Source: Pantoea sp. GD03673
GTDB taxonomy: Bacteria > Pseudomonadota > Gammaproteobacteria > Enterobacterales > Enterobacteriaceae
NCBI RefSeq assembly: GCF_029844725.1
Contig: NZ_JAOCKJ010000008.1
Span: 124,001 to 188,000 of the forward strand
Reading direction: 5' to 3'
Length of the DNA: 64,000 nt
The position numbers and the translations under genes are program-made. Positions 21,205 through 29,876 of the stretch are shown here, piece after piece; position 1 is the first letter of the stretch; every line of letters starts with the position of its first letter. The notes beneath the pieces were generated by a model that was not told the DNA's origin, made no database searches, and saw nothing but the letters and a program-made list of their open reading frames with translations.

Positions 21205-22116
21205 TTACGGCTGCGTTCGCATCGCCAGGCGCTGACCCAGCACGCCACCAAACACATTCACCAGCAGCCCCAGAATAATCACCACCGCACCGAGCATCTG
21301 CTGCCCGGAAAGATGCTCATCGAGCACCAGCGCGGCGGTAATAATCCCTACCACCGGCACCAGCAGCGACAGCGGCGCGACGCGCCAGGTTTCATAGCGG
21401 CTCAGTAAATTTCCCCAGATCGCGTAGCCAACGATGGTGGCAACAAACGCCAGATAGAACAGCGCCAGCACGGTCTGCAGATCGATGTGCAGCAGGCTGT
21501 TAACGATGGCGGCCTGCCCCTCAAACAGCAGCGAACAGGCAAAGAAAGGAATGACCGGCACCAGCGCACTCCATACCACCAGCGACATGATCGGCACACT
21601 GCGGTTCCGCATAATAATCTTATTGGTGATGTTGCCCAGCCCCCATGACAGCGCCGCCGACAGCGTCAGCATCATGGTGGTCAGCGTGATACCGGCGCTG
21701 GTCTGTCCCTCCATCCCCGCCGTCGCCAGCATAAACATCCCCAGCGTGGCGATGATAATCCCGACGATATGATTCCAGCGCAGTTTCTCCGCCAGCAGCA
21801 GCGCGCCCAGCAACAGGGTAAAGAAGGCCTGCGCCTGAAGCACCAGTGACGCCAGACCGGCTGGCATGCCGAGCTTGATCGCCAGAAACAGAAACGCAAA
21901 CTGACCAAAACTGATGGTCATCCCGTAAACCACCAGCCAGCGCAGCGGGATCGGCGGGCGTCGCACAAAGAAAATGGCGGGAAAGGCGACCAGAGCGAAA
22001 CGCAGCCCGGCCAGCAGGAAAGGCGGCATACCCTGCAGCCCCAGCTTGATCACCACAAAATTCACGCCCCACGCCACCACCACGCACAGCGCTAACAGCA
22101 TATCTTTTACCGACAT
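21205..22116 (-). CDS. eamA: EamA-type exporter (O-acetylserine/cysteine exporter family)
   Basis: A 303-residue drug/metabolite transporter with ten predicted membrane helices and two EamA repeats. It is very close to E. coli EamA/YdeD: MLLALCVVVAWGVNFVVIKLGL, SFGQFAFLFLAIKLGMPAGLASLV, and RYETWRVAPLSLLVPVVGII. E. coli EamA exports cysteine and O-acetylserine. Here it is the last gene of a six-gene minus-strand operon (21 bases after the YeaK-like gene). I infer that it exports the small amino-acid-like product of that operon, though it could simply be the housekeeping eamA placed here. Confidence 0.85.
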   Translation of the reverse strand: MSVKDMLLALCVVVAWGVNFVVIKLGLQGMPPFLLAGLRFALVAFPAIFFVRRPPIPLRWLVVYGMTISFGQFAFLFLAIKLGMPAGLASLVLQAQAFFTLLLGALLLAEKLRWNHIVGIIIATLGMFMLATAGMEGQTSAGITLTTMMLTLSAALSWGLGNITNKIIMRNRSVPIMSLVVWSALVPVIPFFACSLLFEGQAAIVNSLLHIDLQTVLALFYLAFVATIVGYAIWGNLLSRYETWRVAPLSLLVPVVGIITAALVLDEHLSGQQMLGAVVIILGLLVNVFGGVLGQRLAMRTQP

Positions 22117-22137
22117 CTTAAACTCCTTGTCCCGCCG

Positions 22138-22638
22138 TCAGGCGGTGATCGCAATCGGGGAGGCGATATCTGCACAGCACGCGTCACCCACAATGCGAAA
22201 ATAATCATCTGCAGCCAGCGCGATCGACTTCTCCAGCTCGCCCGCGTTAAACCATAACGTTCCCGCCTGTTGCAGCCGGGTATCCACCCGCAGCGCCAGC
22301 CGGTCATCAAAACTAAACGGCGGCACCGCGCCCATCACACAGTCGGTCAGGGCCTGTGCCAGCGCCGGGGCGGCAAACGAGGATTTTTTGCCGCCGATGG
22401 CGCGCGCCGCGTTTTTGAAATTGATCCGGCAGTCGCCGGGCACAATCGCCAGCAGCTGTCGCGACGGCGCACCGTCCGGCATGCTCACCTCCAGCACCAT
22501 CGCTTTGGCGGCCTGACCCAGCGCGTTGCCGCGGATCTGGCTGATCTGTTCGGTCTGCCCTGCCGCCTCATGCTCCACCACGCGGTAGCTGGCCTGATGC
22601 TGATCCAGCAGCGCAGTAATTTTCTCAAACGTTGTCAT
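22138..22638 (-). CDS. YbaK/YeaK-type aminoacyl-tRNA deacylase
   Basis: This 166-residue protein has the YbaK/ProX fold and is close to E. coli YeaK: YRVVEHEAAGQTEQISQIRGNALGQAAKAMVLEV, IGGKKSSFAAPALAQALTDCVMGAVPPFSF and WFNAGELEKSIAL. Such proteins hydrolyse mischarged aminoacyl-tRNAs in trans. It lies inside the putative biosynthetic operon, 29 bases after the oxygenase gene. Inference: it could protect the producer by removing a toxic non-protein amino acid from tRNA. Alternatively it could hydrolyse a pathway intermediate. Confidence 0.82.
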   Translation of the reverse strand: MTTFEKITALLDQHQASYRVVEHEAAGQTEQISQIRGNALGQAAKAMVLEVSMPDGAPSRQLLAIVPGDCRINFKNAARAIGGKKSSFAAPALAQALTDCVMGAVPPFSFDDRLALRVDTRLQQAGTLWFNAGELEKSIALAADDYFRIVGDACCADIASPIAITA

Positions 22639-22667
22639 CTCCCTCTCCTTGTCTGGCCCGGACCGGA

Positions 22668-23468
22668 TTAACTCCAGGCGATAGCGTGTTTCATTTTTTT
22701 GTCGGTCAGGCCGAAAAAGAACCCCATAGTGATGCGGGTATCGCCTTCAACCCGATCAATCTCATGATAAAAAGCCGGATTAAACAGGTAGATATCACCA
22801 CTGCGGGGGGAAAATTCGCAGATCTCGCTGTTATCAATCACCCCACTGCGATACCCCAGTTCACCGGCGGTCTTGAACCGCTCATCCTCCGGCGACCACT
22901 TTTTGTTGTAGATACGCAGCGCCCCGCCCGCATTGCACTCCTGCAGGCAGACCACGCAGCTGAGCTGATGCAGGATCTGCGTCACCACCAGCGAGGTCCG
23001 GGCAGCGTCGCGCACGATATTGTCGTTATGCAGCGGGTTAGCGACGCCATTGGCGTGAAAGCGCACGATAGAACCGGCGTAGTCACCACAACCCGGTTCA
23101 TGGGCGATGTTTAAGCTTTCCAGCCGCAGTGCATGCTGAACCCAGCGGTAAATCTGTTCGCGCAGTGTGTTCAGCGAGGGGGGCAACGCTGGCTGGATAT
23201 CACGCAGCTCAGTAAAGTAGTTATCCGGTGCCGCAGTGTGGCGGGCCAGATAGGGGCCAAGCGTGGTCAGTGCGCCATTGGGATAGTGAGAGACACGGAT
23301 CTTTTCCCGGCAGCGCTGCAGGTCAGCCACCACCGTTTCCCGCGCCTCTGGCGTCAGGAAATTGCGCAGCACCAGCAGCGGCACCCGTGCGGTGACGATG
23401 TCATCCAGCCAGGCAGATTCCACAAACATGTTAGGATTAATCACGCGGAACTGATTGAAAATAGCCAT
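22668..23468 (-). CDS. 2-oxoglutarate/Fe(II)-dependent oxygenase
   Basis: The 266-residue product shows the facial triad and the cosubstrate arginine of 2OG oxygenases. His147 and Asp149 lie in NPLHNDNIV, His235 in FYHEIDRV and Arg245 in DTRITMG, with the expected spacing on a double-stranded beta-helix. The N-terminal 100 residues match no family I can name. The substrate is unknown; hydroxylation, desaturation or epoxidation of an amino-acid-like compound is plausible. The frame opens at GTG 23477, but GGAG overlaps it; ATG 23468 is 8 bases from GGAG. It is 5 bases after the amidotransferase stop, so coupled. Confidence 0.78.
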   Translation of the reverse strand: MAIFNQFRVINPNMFVESAWLDDIVTARVPLLVLRNFLTPEARETVVADLQRCREKIRVSHYPNGALTTLGPYLARHTAAPDNYFTELRDIQPALPPSLNTLREQIYRWVQHALRLESLNIAHEPGCGDYAGSIVRFHANGVANPLHNDNIVRDAARTSLVVTQILHQLSCVVCLQECNAGGALRIYNKKWSPEDERFKTAGELGYRSGVIDNSEICEFSPRSGDIYLFNPAFYHEIDRVEGDTRITMGFFFGLTDKKMKHAIAWS

Positions 23469-23473
23469 GTTTA

Positions 23474-24181
23474 TCACTCCCTAAACGATATTTCATAGAG
23501 TTCATGATTGTTCATTCGCCGCCAGCTACTGGCGCTGCCTGGTATTGCCACGGGTTCAGAGGCGATCAGCGTGCAACCGTCCTGTTGCCGAAAATGCATC
23601 GTAAAATAGTCGGGCCAGGGAGTGTCGTGCGGATACCACTGCCACGCCCAGGCTTTATCGCGGGTGACGAAGATGGCATTGCCTGCGCTGCCGCCCGGCT
23701 CAATCTGCGCCATCTTTGTGCGCAGATAGTCGCGGGTGAAATCGGCGGGCGTGGTCTGATCCACCAGATAGCGCAGATATTCTTCGGAGTCGAAGCGTGA
23801 TTCCGCCAGACCGAGCTGGCGGTAAATGGTCGGCAGAAAGCCGTTGTGCATCATGTACCACTGATGTCCGGCGCTGTTGCGCCACAGCGGATGAGAAAAT
23901 TCCAGTCCCTGATTTTTGCTCAGGGTGGCGTGGCGCACATGCACGGCCAGAAACCGGCTGCGGAGGCGATCCACATCAATACCCGGCAGGGCATCTGCGA
24001 ACGGGCCGGTACCGTGCAGGGTCCGAATCTCGCCTTCTTCCAGCCACAGGCAGCCCCAGCCGTTGGGATGCGATTTAATCGGGCCATCGTGTTCAGCACT
24101 TTCACCGCAGCTCATGACGCGTGCCGCTTCCAGTATCTGTGCGCTGTCGAACTGGCCATGCGCCAGAATCATCCTGCACAT
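23474..24181 (-). CDS. Class II glutamine amidotransferase
   Basis: A 235-residue Ntn-type glutaminase. Cys2 (MCRMILAHG) becomes the N-terminal nucleophile after Met removal, with HVRHATLS as the glutamine-binding Arg motif and MMHNGFLP as the HNG motif. It resembles EgtC/YafJ proteins more than the fused asparagine synthetase domain. In this operon two readings are possible. It may supply ammonia to the PP-loop protein, a split amidotransferase. Or it may hydrolyse a gamma-glutamyl amide intermediate as EgtC does. Its start lies within the last 13 bases of the ATP-grasp gene, showing tight coupling. Confidence 0.85.
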   Translation of the reverse strand: MCRMILAHGQFDSAQILEAARVMSCGESAEHDGPIKSHPNGWGCLWLEEGEIRTLHGTGPFADALPGIDVDRLRSRFLAVHVRHATLSKNQGLEFSHPLWRNSAGHQWYMMHNGFLPTIYRQLGLAESRFDSEEYLRYLVDQTTPADFTRDYLRTKMAQIEPGGSAGNAIFVTRDKAWAWQWYPHDTPWPDYFTMHFRQQDGCTLIASEPVAIPGSASSWRRMNNHELYEISFRE

Positions 24182-25443
24182 ACTTTGTCTCTCCCTGCTG
24201 TGACTGACTGTGCGGCAATCACCTGCTGAAACACGGTCATAATGGGCTCACGCGTGGAGGCCGTCAGGCTGAACGTCGCCAGAATGCCTGCGTGACGGGT
24301 CAGATCGGCATAAAGAGAGGAGCGGGGTGAAATCTGCAAGGCAGGTAATCTGAGTGTTGGCAACAGCGCGCCCTGCTGATGCTGCTCGATCCAGCGTTCG
24401 GCCGCCAGCAGCTGCGCCGGTTGGCGCAACCGCAGCTGACCAGCAGCACCGGGGGTGGTGAAGGCAAAGGCGGGCATAGCGTCGCCCGCCTCCAGCCGGA
24501 AGGTGACTTCCGCCCAGTTAATGCCCGTCGTCGCCTGCACCAGGCTCGCGACGCCCATGCCGGAGAGCCGGAACCCCATCTCCAGGAAATGCGGCACGCC
24601 GTTAACCACAATAAAATCGATATGAAACGCGCCCTGACGATAGCCAAAGGTTTCACAACAGAACGTCATCAGACTGCTGAACGAGGGTGGCAGTGCCGCC
24701 GCCGCCAGCGCCACATGCCCCGACTCATAAAAGCTGACGCAGCCTTCGCTGTCCCGGTGCTGCTCAATCACTTTCTGACAGCAGGTCAGCGCCAGGGGAT
24801 GGCCCTGATGCACCACGCCCTGCAACGAAAACTCATCGCCGATCAAGGCACTTTCCACAATAAAGCCGCTGAAGCCGCGTCCGCCGTAGTTCATGGTCTG
24901 CACCAGCTGCTTTACCACGCTGTGCAACTGATCGGCGCATTCAATCAGCCAGATGCCCAGCCCGCCGCCGCCATCCACCGGTTTCACGACGCAGGGATAG
25001 ATCAGCGCCTGTTCAGCATCAAGAATGCTGAGCGGCGAGGCGAAAAAGCGGAACTCCGGCTGCGGAAAGCGCGGCCAGGCTTTTTTCAGCGCCATGCGCT
25101 GCGCATATTTGTCCAGCGGAATAAAAGCGGCGGGCGCGTCCGGCCCGGCCAGCATCTCGCGCAGCCGTCCGGCACTGGCGTTGTAGGCTTCAAAGCCCGC
25201 CAGCACCACCAGCGGATGCGCCAGTAAACCGGCGTGCAGATAAGCCTGCATCACCGCCCACGGATTCTCAGGGCGATCGAGGCGAATGATCAGATCAAAC
25301 GGCAGCGACAGGCTTAATGACTGGTAATCGACAAAATCACCCATTTCCGCCAGCACGGTGAAATAGCCATCGCGCTTCGCCACTTCGCAGTACGGGTTCT
25401 GGCCGTCGCGAGGGGCGCCAATTTGCAGGAAAATCTTTTTCAT
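24169..25443 (-). CDS. ATP-grasp ligase
   Basis: The 424-residue protein has an ATP-grasp core: IYPCVVKPVDGGGGLGIWLIE with Lys154 and the glycine-rich loop, FIVESALIGDEFSL as the central strand, and FHIDFIVVNGVPHFLEMGFRLSG with metal ligands Asp276 and Glu288 and Arg292. The N-terminal 100 residues form a pre-ATP-grasp domain and the last 100 a carnosine-synthase/BacD-like tail (inference). Such enzymes join a carboxylate to an amine through an acyl phosphate, often making dipeptides. It is 17 bases after the PP-loop gene and overlaps the amidotransferase start. Confidence 0.82.
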   Translation of the reverse strand: MKKIFLQIGAPRDGQNPYCEVAKRDGYFTVLAEMGDFVDYQSLSLSLPFDLIIRLDRPENPWAVMQAYLHAGLLAHPLVVLAGFEAYNASAGRLREMLAGPDAPAAFIPLDKYAQRMALKKAWPRFPQPEFRFFASPLSILDAEQALIYPCVVKPVDGGGGLGIWLIECADQLHSVVKQLVQTMNYGGRGFSGFIVESALIGDEFSLQGVVHQGHPLALTCCQKVIEQHRDSEGCVSFYESGHVALAAAALPPSFSSLMTFCCETFGYRQGAFHIDFIVVNGVPHFLEMGFRLSGMGVASLVQATTGINWAEVTFRLEAGDAMPAFAFTTPGAAGQLRLRQPAQLLAAERWIEQHQQGALLPTLRLPALQISPRSSLYADLTRHAGILATFSLTASTREPIMTVFQQVIAAQSVTAGRDKVCAG

Positions 25444-25460
25444 CGCCTCGCCTTACCGGA

Positions 25461-26927
25461 TTAACGCCCGGAAATGATTTCTGTCACGATGTCGTTGAGC
25501 ACACCGTTATTGACCTGAATCACCGCTTTGTGGGGATCGAAACGCAGAACGCGTGACAGCGGATCGCTGCTTTTACCCGCCAGCAGCGAACTGACCGGCT
25601 GACGCTGCCAGCAGTGCCGCATCTGCGTCAGCGTCAGGGCAGAGAGCTGCGTTAGCTGCTGTGCCAGCGCGGGGTCCTCGTGGCGTTGCTCAAGCAGATC
25701 ACGGATGGCATCCTCTTTCAGCGCAATCTGCTGCTGCGACAGCCACTGTCCAAGCTGCTCTCCCTGTGCCAGGAACGGTGAGTAGATCATGCAGATCAGC
25801 TGGTCTTCGCTAAGATCAAACGCCTGCAGGGCGAACGCGGCTGCACGCTGCCGCTGCTGCTGAATGGCGTGGTCGTCCTGATAGCGTGCCGCCATCTCAT
25901 CAATCAGCTGTGGCGGAAAATCTTTCTTCACCATCAGCCCCAGCGCAAAGCGCACATATTCGCGGATCCCTTCGGCATAGTTGCGCTGCAGCAGCGTCTC
26001 TGCCCGCAGCCCGCGCAGGTGAGCCATCAGCGTCGGATTACCGCAGTCGGATTCAGAAAAGCTGAACATGAGTTCATCAAAGCGGAAGCGCATAAATTCG
26101 GTGAGCAGCGCCCAGTGCGCGCCCGCTTCATAAGCGGTGTCCTGATAGATGTTGAAAAACAGCGGATCGCGGGCCAGCTGGTGGGTGATGCGGTGGGCGG
26201 GCGTGAGCTGATCGGTGCCGTAAACATCGCTGAAGTAGCGCTCAGCCACCCCGTCCAGCGTCTGAAGAAATCCGCTGAAGCCGCGGCTTTTACTGGCGAC
26301 GGGCGCATCAAACAGCCGCGAGAGGTGCCGCGCCCAGGCGACATAGGCGGCCTGCTCCTGTGGCGAGTCGCCGGTCATAATCAGATCGACGCCGCCGTTG
26401 TAGTCTGCCGCCAGGCCAAAGGAGTTCACCATGCTGAGATTACAGGCGTTGCAGAAGGTTGAACGCGCATCGGCGCGAAAGCGATGGCCATTCATCAGCA
26501 CGTCATGGCGGTTCTGCTGCCGCACGCTCTCCGGCATCGGCAAATCACGGGCAAACGGCCGGATCAGCAGACCATCCACCACCAGACATTCCGCCCGCTC
26601 ATCGTCATGCATCGCCAGCGCCTGGTAAACGCGATGGATGTTCTCCATCACGCTCTGGTTCATTGCCGCATGACGGTTAGTGCTGACCCGCAGAGAGAAA
26701 GTGCTGCCCTGCTGCTGCCAGATCAGCCCCTGAATGTAACGCACGTAAGCCACCATGTAGCTGCTGTCTTTTCCACCGCCATAGGCAAGCAGCACACGGT
26801 TGTTCTCCAGCTGCCGCTTATCCGGTAGCGCCGCCAGCAGGCGGGCGGAGCAGCGCTGAGCCGACTCAACAATTGCGGGTGACAGATACGCGTCAATCTC
26901 CTTCATCATGGCGGGCAAATTATTCAT
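25461..26927 (-). CDS. PP-loop ATP-pyrophosphatase-like protein, first gene of the operon
   Basis: This 488-residue protein has a PP-loop near its start (VLLAYGGGKDSSYMVAYVR, residues 45-63), the SGGxDS signature with Tyr for Ser. PP-loop enzymes adenylate a carboxyl, amide or carbonyl oxygen before attack by nitrogen or sulfur. CNAC (Cys159, Cys162) follows, and a second segment DLIMTGDSPQEQAAYV resembles the downstream specificity loop. The C-terminal half, about 200 residues of helices, matches nothing I know. It is not a normal asparagine synthetase and is longer than the WbpG-type sugar amidotransferases. I infer that it is the defining enzyme of the pathway. The substrate is unknown. 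Confidence 0.7.
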   Translation of the reverse strand: MNNLPAMMKEIDAYLSPAIVESAQRCSARLLAALPDKRQLENNRVLLAYGGGKDSSYMVAYVRYIQGLIWQQQGSTFSLRVSTNRHAAMNQSVMENIHRVYQALAMHDDERAECLVVDGLLIRPFARDLPMPESVRQQNRHDVLMNGHRFRADARSTFCNACNLSMVNSFGLAADYNGGVDLIMTGDSPQEQAAYVAWARHLSRLFDAPVASKSRGFSGFLQTLDGVAERYFSDVYGTDQLTPAHRITHQLARDPLFFNIYQDTAYEAGAHWALLTEFMRFRFDELMFSFSESDCGNPTLMAHLRGLRAETLLQRNYAEGIREYVRFALGLMVKKDFPPQLIDEMAARYQDDHAIQQQRQRAAAFALQAFDLSEDQLICMIYSPFLAQGEQLGQWLSQQQIALKEDAIRDLLEQRHEDPALAQQLTQLSALTLTQMRHCWQRQPVSSLLAGKSSDPLSRVLRFDPHKAVIQVNNGVLNDIVTEIISGR

Positions 26928-27096
26928 TTTTCACGTTTTCCTCAGGTGAACAGCATCACTTTGTGGCTTTCAGCCCTGCGGTTGCCGGGGGTCAGCGTGC
27001 CGTTTAGCGTCATGAATAATTAAGAGATGCAGCCTAAAGTACTTTGAATGTACTCTGTTGAATATGCACAGATCAGCGCGATATGGGGTGGAACAG
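26928..27096. promoter_or_regulatory. Divergent control region of the putative biosynthetic operon
   Basis: The 169 bases between the PP-loop gene and the MocR regulator must hold both promoters. AGTAC (27038-27042) and GTACT (27050-27054) form an inverted repeat with a 7-base spacer, 43 bases before the chosen MocR start. It is the best operator candidate, but it is short. Confidence 0.4.
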
Positions 27097-28548
27097 ATGG
27101 CCGATGTTATCGGGGAACAGGCAAGTCAGAACAGTCGTTACCGCCAGATAGCAGAACAGATCAAGCAGGCCATTCATGCCGGTTCGCTGGCACCCGACAG
27201 CCGTCTGCCGTCGGTGCGCACGCTGGCGACGCAGTACAATGTCAGCCTCACTACCGCCCTGAAAACATTGCGCACGCTGGAGGATGAGCGCTACGCCATT
27301 GCCCGTCCCAAATCGGGCTTTTTTGTCGCCCCGCTGCGGCCTTCATCGCATCAGCTGCCCGCCGTCAGCGAACAGCCGCGTGCCATTGCGCCGCTTGATG
27401 AGCAGACAGAACTGCATCTGGCGATGCTCGGCTCCGACTGCCGGGTGCGTCTCGATCTGGCCAACGGCGACAGCGCGCTCTATCCGGTCAAACGCATCGG
27501 CCTGCTGATGCGCCAGATGGGCTACAGCAAACCGGCCCTGCTCGGGAATACCGTCAAGGGCACCGGCTATGCGCCGCTGAAAACAGAAATTGCCCGCCGC
27601 GCAGTGGGTTATGGCTGCAATATCAGCGCCGACGATATTCTGATTACCAACGGCTGCATTGAGGCGATTTCGCTGTCGCTGCGCGCCACCACCCAGCCAG
27701 GCGACGTGGTAGCGGTGGAGTCACCCTGCTATTTCGTGCTGCTGCAAATGCTGCATAACCTGAATTTACGGGTGATTGAAGTGGAAGCCGGGCCGGAAGG
27801 GTATGTGAATATCGCGAAGCTCACCGGGCTGTTTCAGCGCAAGGCGGTGCGGGTTTTTCTCACCCTGTGCAACGTCAATAACCCGCTGGGCAAGAGCATT
27901 CCCAACGAGCATAAAGCCTATATTGCCCGGCAGGCGGATGAAAACGATGTGGTGATTATTGAGGATGATATTTTTGGCGATACGGCCTTTGGTGAGCGTC
28001 GCCCCTTCCCGATGCGCGCCTTCAGCCCCAACGCCATTCTCTGTAGCGGCTTCTCTAAAACCGTGGCACCGGGCATTCGCATTGGCTGGGTTCACAGCGT
28101 CAACTACATGCGCAAAATCGCCTCACTGAAATACACCTCGACGATGGGCACCTCCGTGCTGTCACAGGCGGCGGTGGCGGAACTGCTGCGAAGCGGCGGC
28201 TACGATGCTCACCTGCGCAAATTACGGCGTGAACTCGCGAGGCAAATCCGTGAAATGCGTCAGTCGGTGCTGCGGGAATTTCCGGCGGGAACCCGGGTGT
28301 CCGATCCGGAAGGCGGCTATGTGCTGTGGGTCGAGATGCCACCAGGGGCGCTGAACGTGCGCGAGCTGTTTCTGAAAGCACGCAACGCAGGTATCGGAAT
28401 TGCACCCGGCCACATTTTTGCCACCGATCAGCGCTACGATCACTGTTTCCGGCTCAATGCCGGTTTCGGCTGGAATGCAGAGGTTGAACAGGCGATTCAG
28501 CAGCTGGCACAGTGGTGCCAGCGCTCCTTAACCGATCCGCAGGATTAG
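27097..28548 (+). CDS. MocR/PdxR-like GntR regulator with aminotransferase domain
   Basis: The 483-residue regulator joins a GntR winged helix (residues about 14-80: YRQIAEQIKQAIHAGSLAPDSRLPSVRTLATQYNVS) to a fold-type I aminotransferase domain with the PLP lysine in ILCSGFSKTVAPGIRIGW and the Asp-binding segment VVIIEDDIFGD. MocR proteins sense PLP or an amino-acid-like ligand as an external aldimine. Divergent placement next to the six-gene operon suggests it controls that operon. The frame opens at TTG 27058, but GGGGTGG precedes ATG 27097. Its last 4 bases overlap the avtA stop on the other strand. Confidence 0.87.
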   Translation: MADVIGEQASQNSRYRQIAEQIKQAIHAGSLAPDSRLPSVRTLATQYNVSLTTALKTLRTLEDERYAIARPKSGFFVAPLRPSSHQLPAVSEQPRAIAPLDEQTELHLAMLGSDCRVRLDLANGDSALYPVKRIGLLMRQMGYSKPALLGNTVKGTGYAPLKTEIARRAVGYGCNISADDILITNGCIEAISLSLRATTQPGDVVAVESPCYFVLLQMLHNLNLRVIEVEAGPEGYVNIAKLTGLFQRKAVRVFLTLCNVNNPLGKSIPNEHKAYIARQADENDVVIIEDDIFGDTAFGERRPFPMRAFSPNAILCSGFSKTVAPGIRIGWVHSVNYMRKIASLKYTSTMGTSVLSQAAVAELLRSGGYDAHLRKLRRELARQIREMRQSVLREFPAGTRVSDPEGGYVLWVEMPPGALNVRELFLKARNAGIGIAPGHIFATDQRYDHCFRLNAGFGWNAEVEQAIQQLAQWCQRSLTDPQD

Positions 28549-29795
28549 CTGTCGCGCCAGGCGTTCTCAACCTCTTCTGCCAGAATCTGCACCGCCCGCT
28601 CGATGTTCTCTGCATCCGGTACGTAGTTCATCCGCATGCATTGATGCGTGTGCGGCCACGCCTGCTCCAGCCCCGGGAAGAAGAAGTGGCCCGGCACCAT
28701 CAGCACGCCGCGCGCTTTCAGTCGCTGATAGAGCGTTTCGGTGCTAACCGGCAAATCGCGGAACCAGAGCCAGAGGAAAATCGCCCCTTCCGGCTTGTGG
28801 ATCAGGCAGCGCTCTTCCGGCAGATAACGCCGCAGAATCGCAATGGTCTGCTGCACCTTCTGCTGATAGAACGGCTTGATCACCTCTTCGGAGAGCCGCA
28901 ACAGATCGCCGCGACAGATCATCTCATTGGCGATGGCCGGGCCGATACTGCCGGGCGCCAGGCTGATGATGCCGTTCATGTTGCTCAGCGCAGAGATAGT
29001 CTTCTCGTCAGCGATAATAATGCCGCAACGCGCACCGGGCAGGCCGAGCTTAGACAGGCTCATGCAGAGAATGATGTTGGGATTCCACAGCGGACGCACG
29101 TCACTGAAGATGATGCCGGGGAACGGCAGGCCATACGCGTTATCGATCAGCAGCGGCACGTCATGCTGCTGTGCCAGCGCATCAAGCTGCATCAGCTCAT
29201 CATCGGTGATCACGTTGCCGGTAGGGTTAGTCGGGCGCGATACGCAGATCAGGCCGACATCATCGTTCATCGGCAGATGCTCGAAATCAACATGATATTT
29301 AAACTGACCTTCCGGCAGCAGCTCAATGTTCGGCTTCGCCGACACAAACAGCGCCTCTTCCAGACCCGCATCCGCATAGCCAAGATACTCGGGTGCCAGC
29401 GGGAACAGCACCCGCTTTTTGCTGCCATCAGCCCGGCGACCAGCGTACAGGTTAAACAGATAGAAGAAGGCGCTCTGGCTGCCATTCGTCAGGGCGATGT
29501 TCTGTGCCGTAATCGGCCAGCCAAACTGCTCGCTCAGCAGCCCGGCCAGTGACGCCAGCAGCGTCGCCTTGCCACGCGGACCGTCGTAATTGCACAGCGC
29601 CTCGCTGAGTTTGCCTTCCTCATGCATCTGCTGCAGCAGCTGCTGAAAGTAGTCGTTCATGGCCGGAATTTGCGCCGGATTGCCGCCGCCCAGCATGATG
29701 GTGCCAGGCGTGCGCAGGCCCGCGCCCATATCTTCCATCAGACGTGAGATGCCGGAATGTTGGGTAAATTTGTCGCCGAACTGAGAAAAGGACAT
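28545..29795 (-). CDS. avtA: Valine--pyruvate aminotransferase AvtA
   Basis: A 416-residue PLP enzyme, the same length and sequence pattern as E. coli AvtA: FTQHSGISRLMEDMGAGL, MLGGGNPAQIPAM, PLLIDNAYGLPFPGI, and MSLSKLGLPGARCGIIIA with the PLP lysine. It interconverts valine plus pyruvate with 2-oxoisovalerate plus alanine (transamination type C). It is a core gene in enterobacteria, convergent with and touching the MocR gene. A role in supplying the neighbouring pathway cannot be excluded but is not needed. Confidence 0.95.
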   Translation of the reverse strand: MSFSQFGDKFTQHSGISRLMEDMGAGLRTPGTIMLGGGNPAQIPAMNDYFQQLLQQMHEEGKLSEALCNYDGPRGKATLLASLAGLLSEQFGWPITAQNIALTNGSQSAFFYLFNLYAGRRADGSKKRVLFPLAPEYLGYADAGLEEALFVSAKPNIELLPEGQFKYHVDFEHLPMNDDVGLICVSRPTNPTGNVITDDELMQLDALAQQHDVPLLIDNAYGLPFPGIIFSDVRPLWNPNIILCMSLSKLGLPGARCGIIIADEKTISALSNMNGIISLAPGSIGPAIANEMICRGDLLRLSEEVIKPFYQQKVQQTIAILRRYLPEERCLIHKPEGAIFLWLWFRDLPVSTETLYQRLKARGVLMVPGHFFFPGLEQAWPHTHQCMRMNYVPDAENIERAVQILAEEVENAWRDS

Positions 29796-29838
29796 AGCGG
29801 TTAAATATTTGTGATAGCGAATCGGGGGTCCACCATAA

Positions 29839-29857
29839 CGCCCGCCATCGGCGGGCG
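29839..29857 (-). terminator. Stem-loop downstream of ghrB/kguD
   Basis: CGCCCGCC/GGCGGGCG arms with a 3-base loop, 20 bases beyond the stop. The T-run on the minus strand is weak (GTTATGG). Confidence 0.6.
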
Positions 29858-29876
29858 CAATGGAAAGGCGTGGGGA

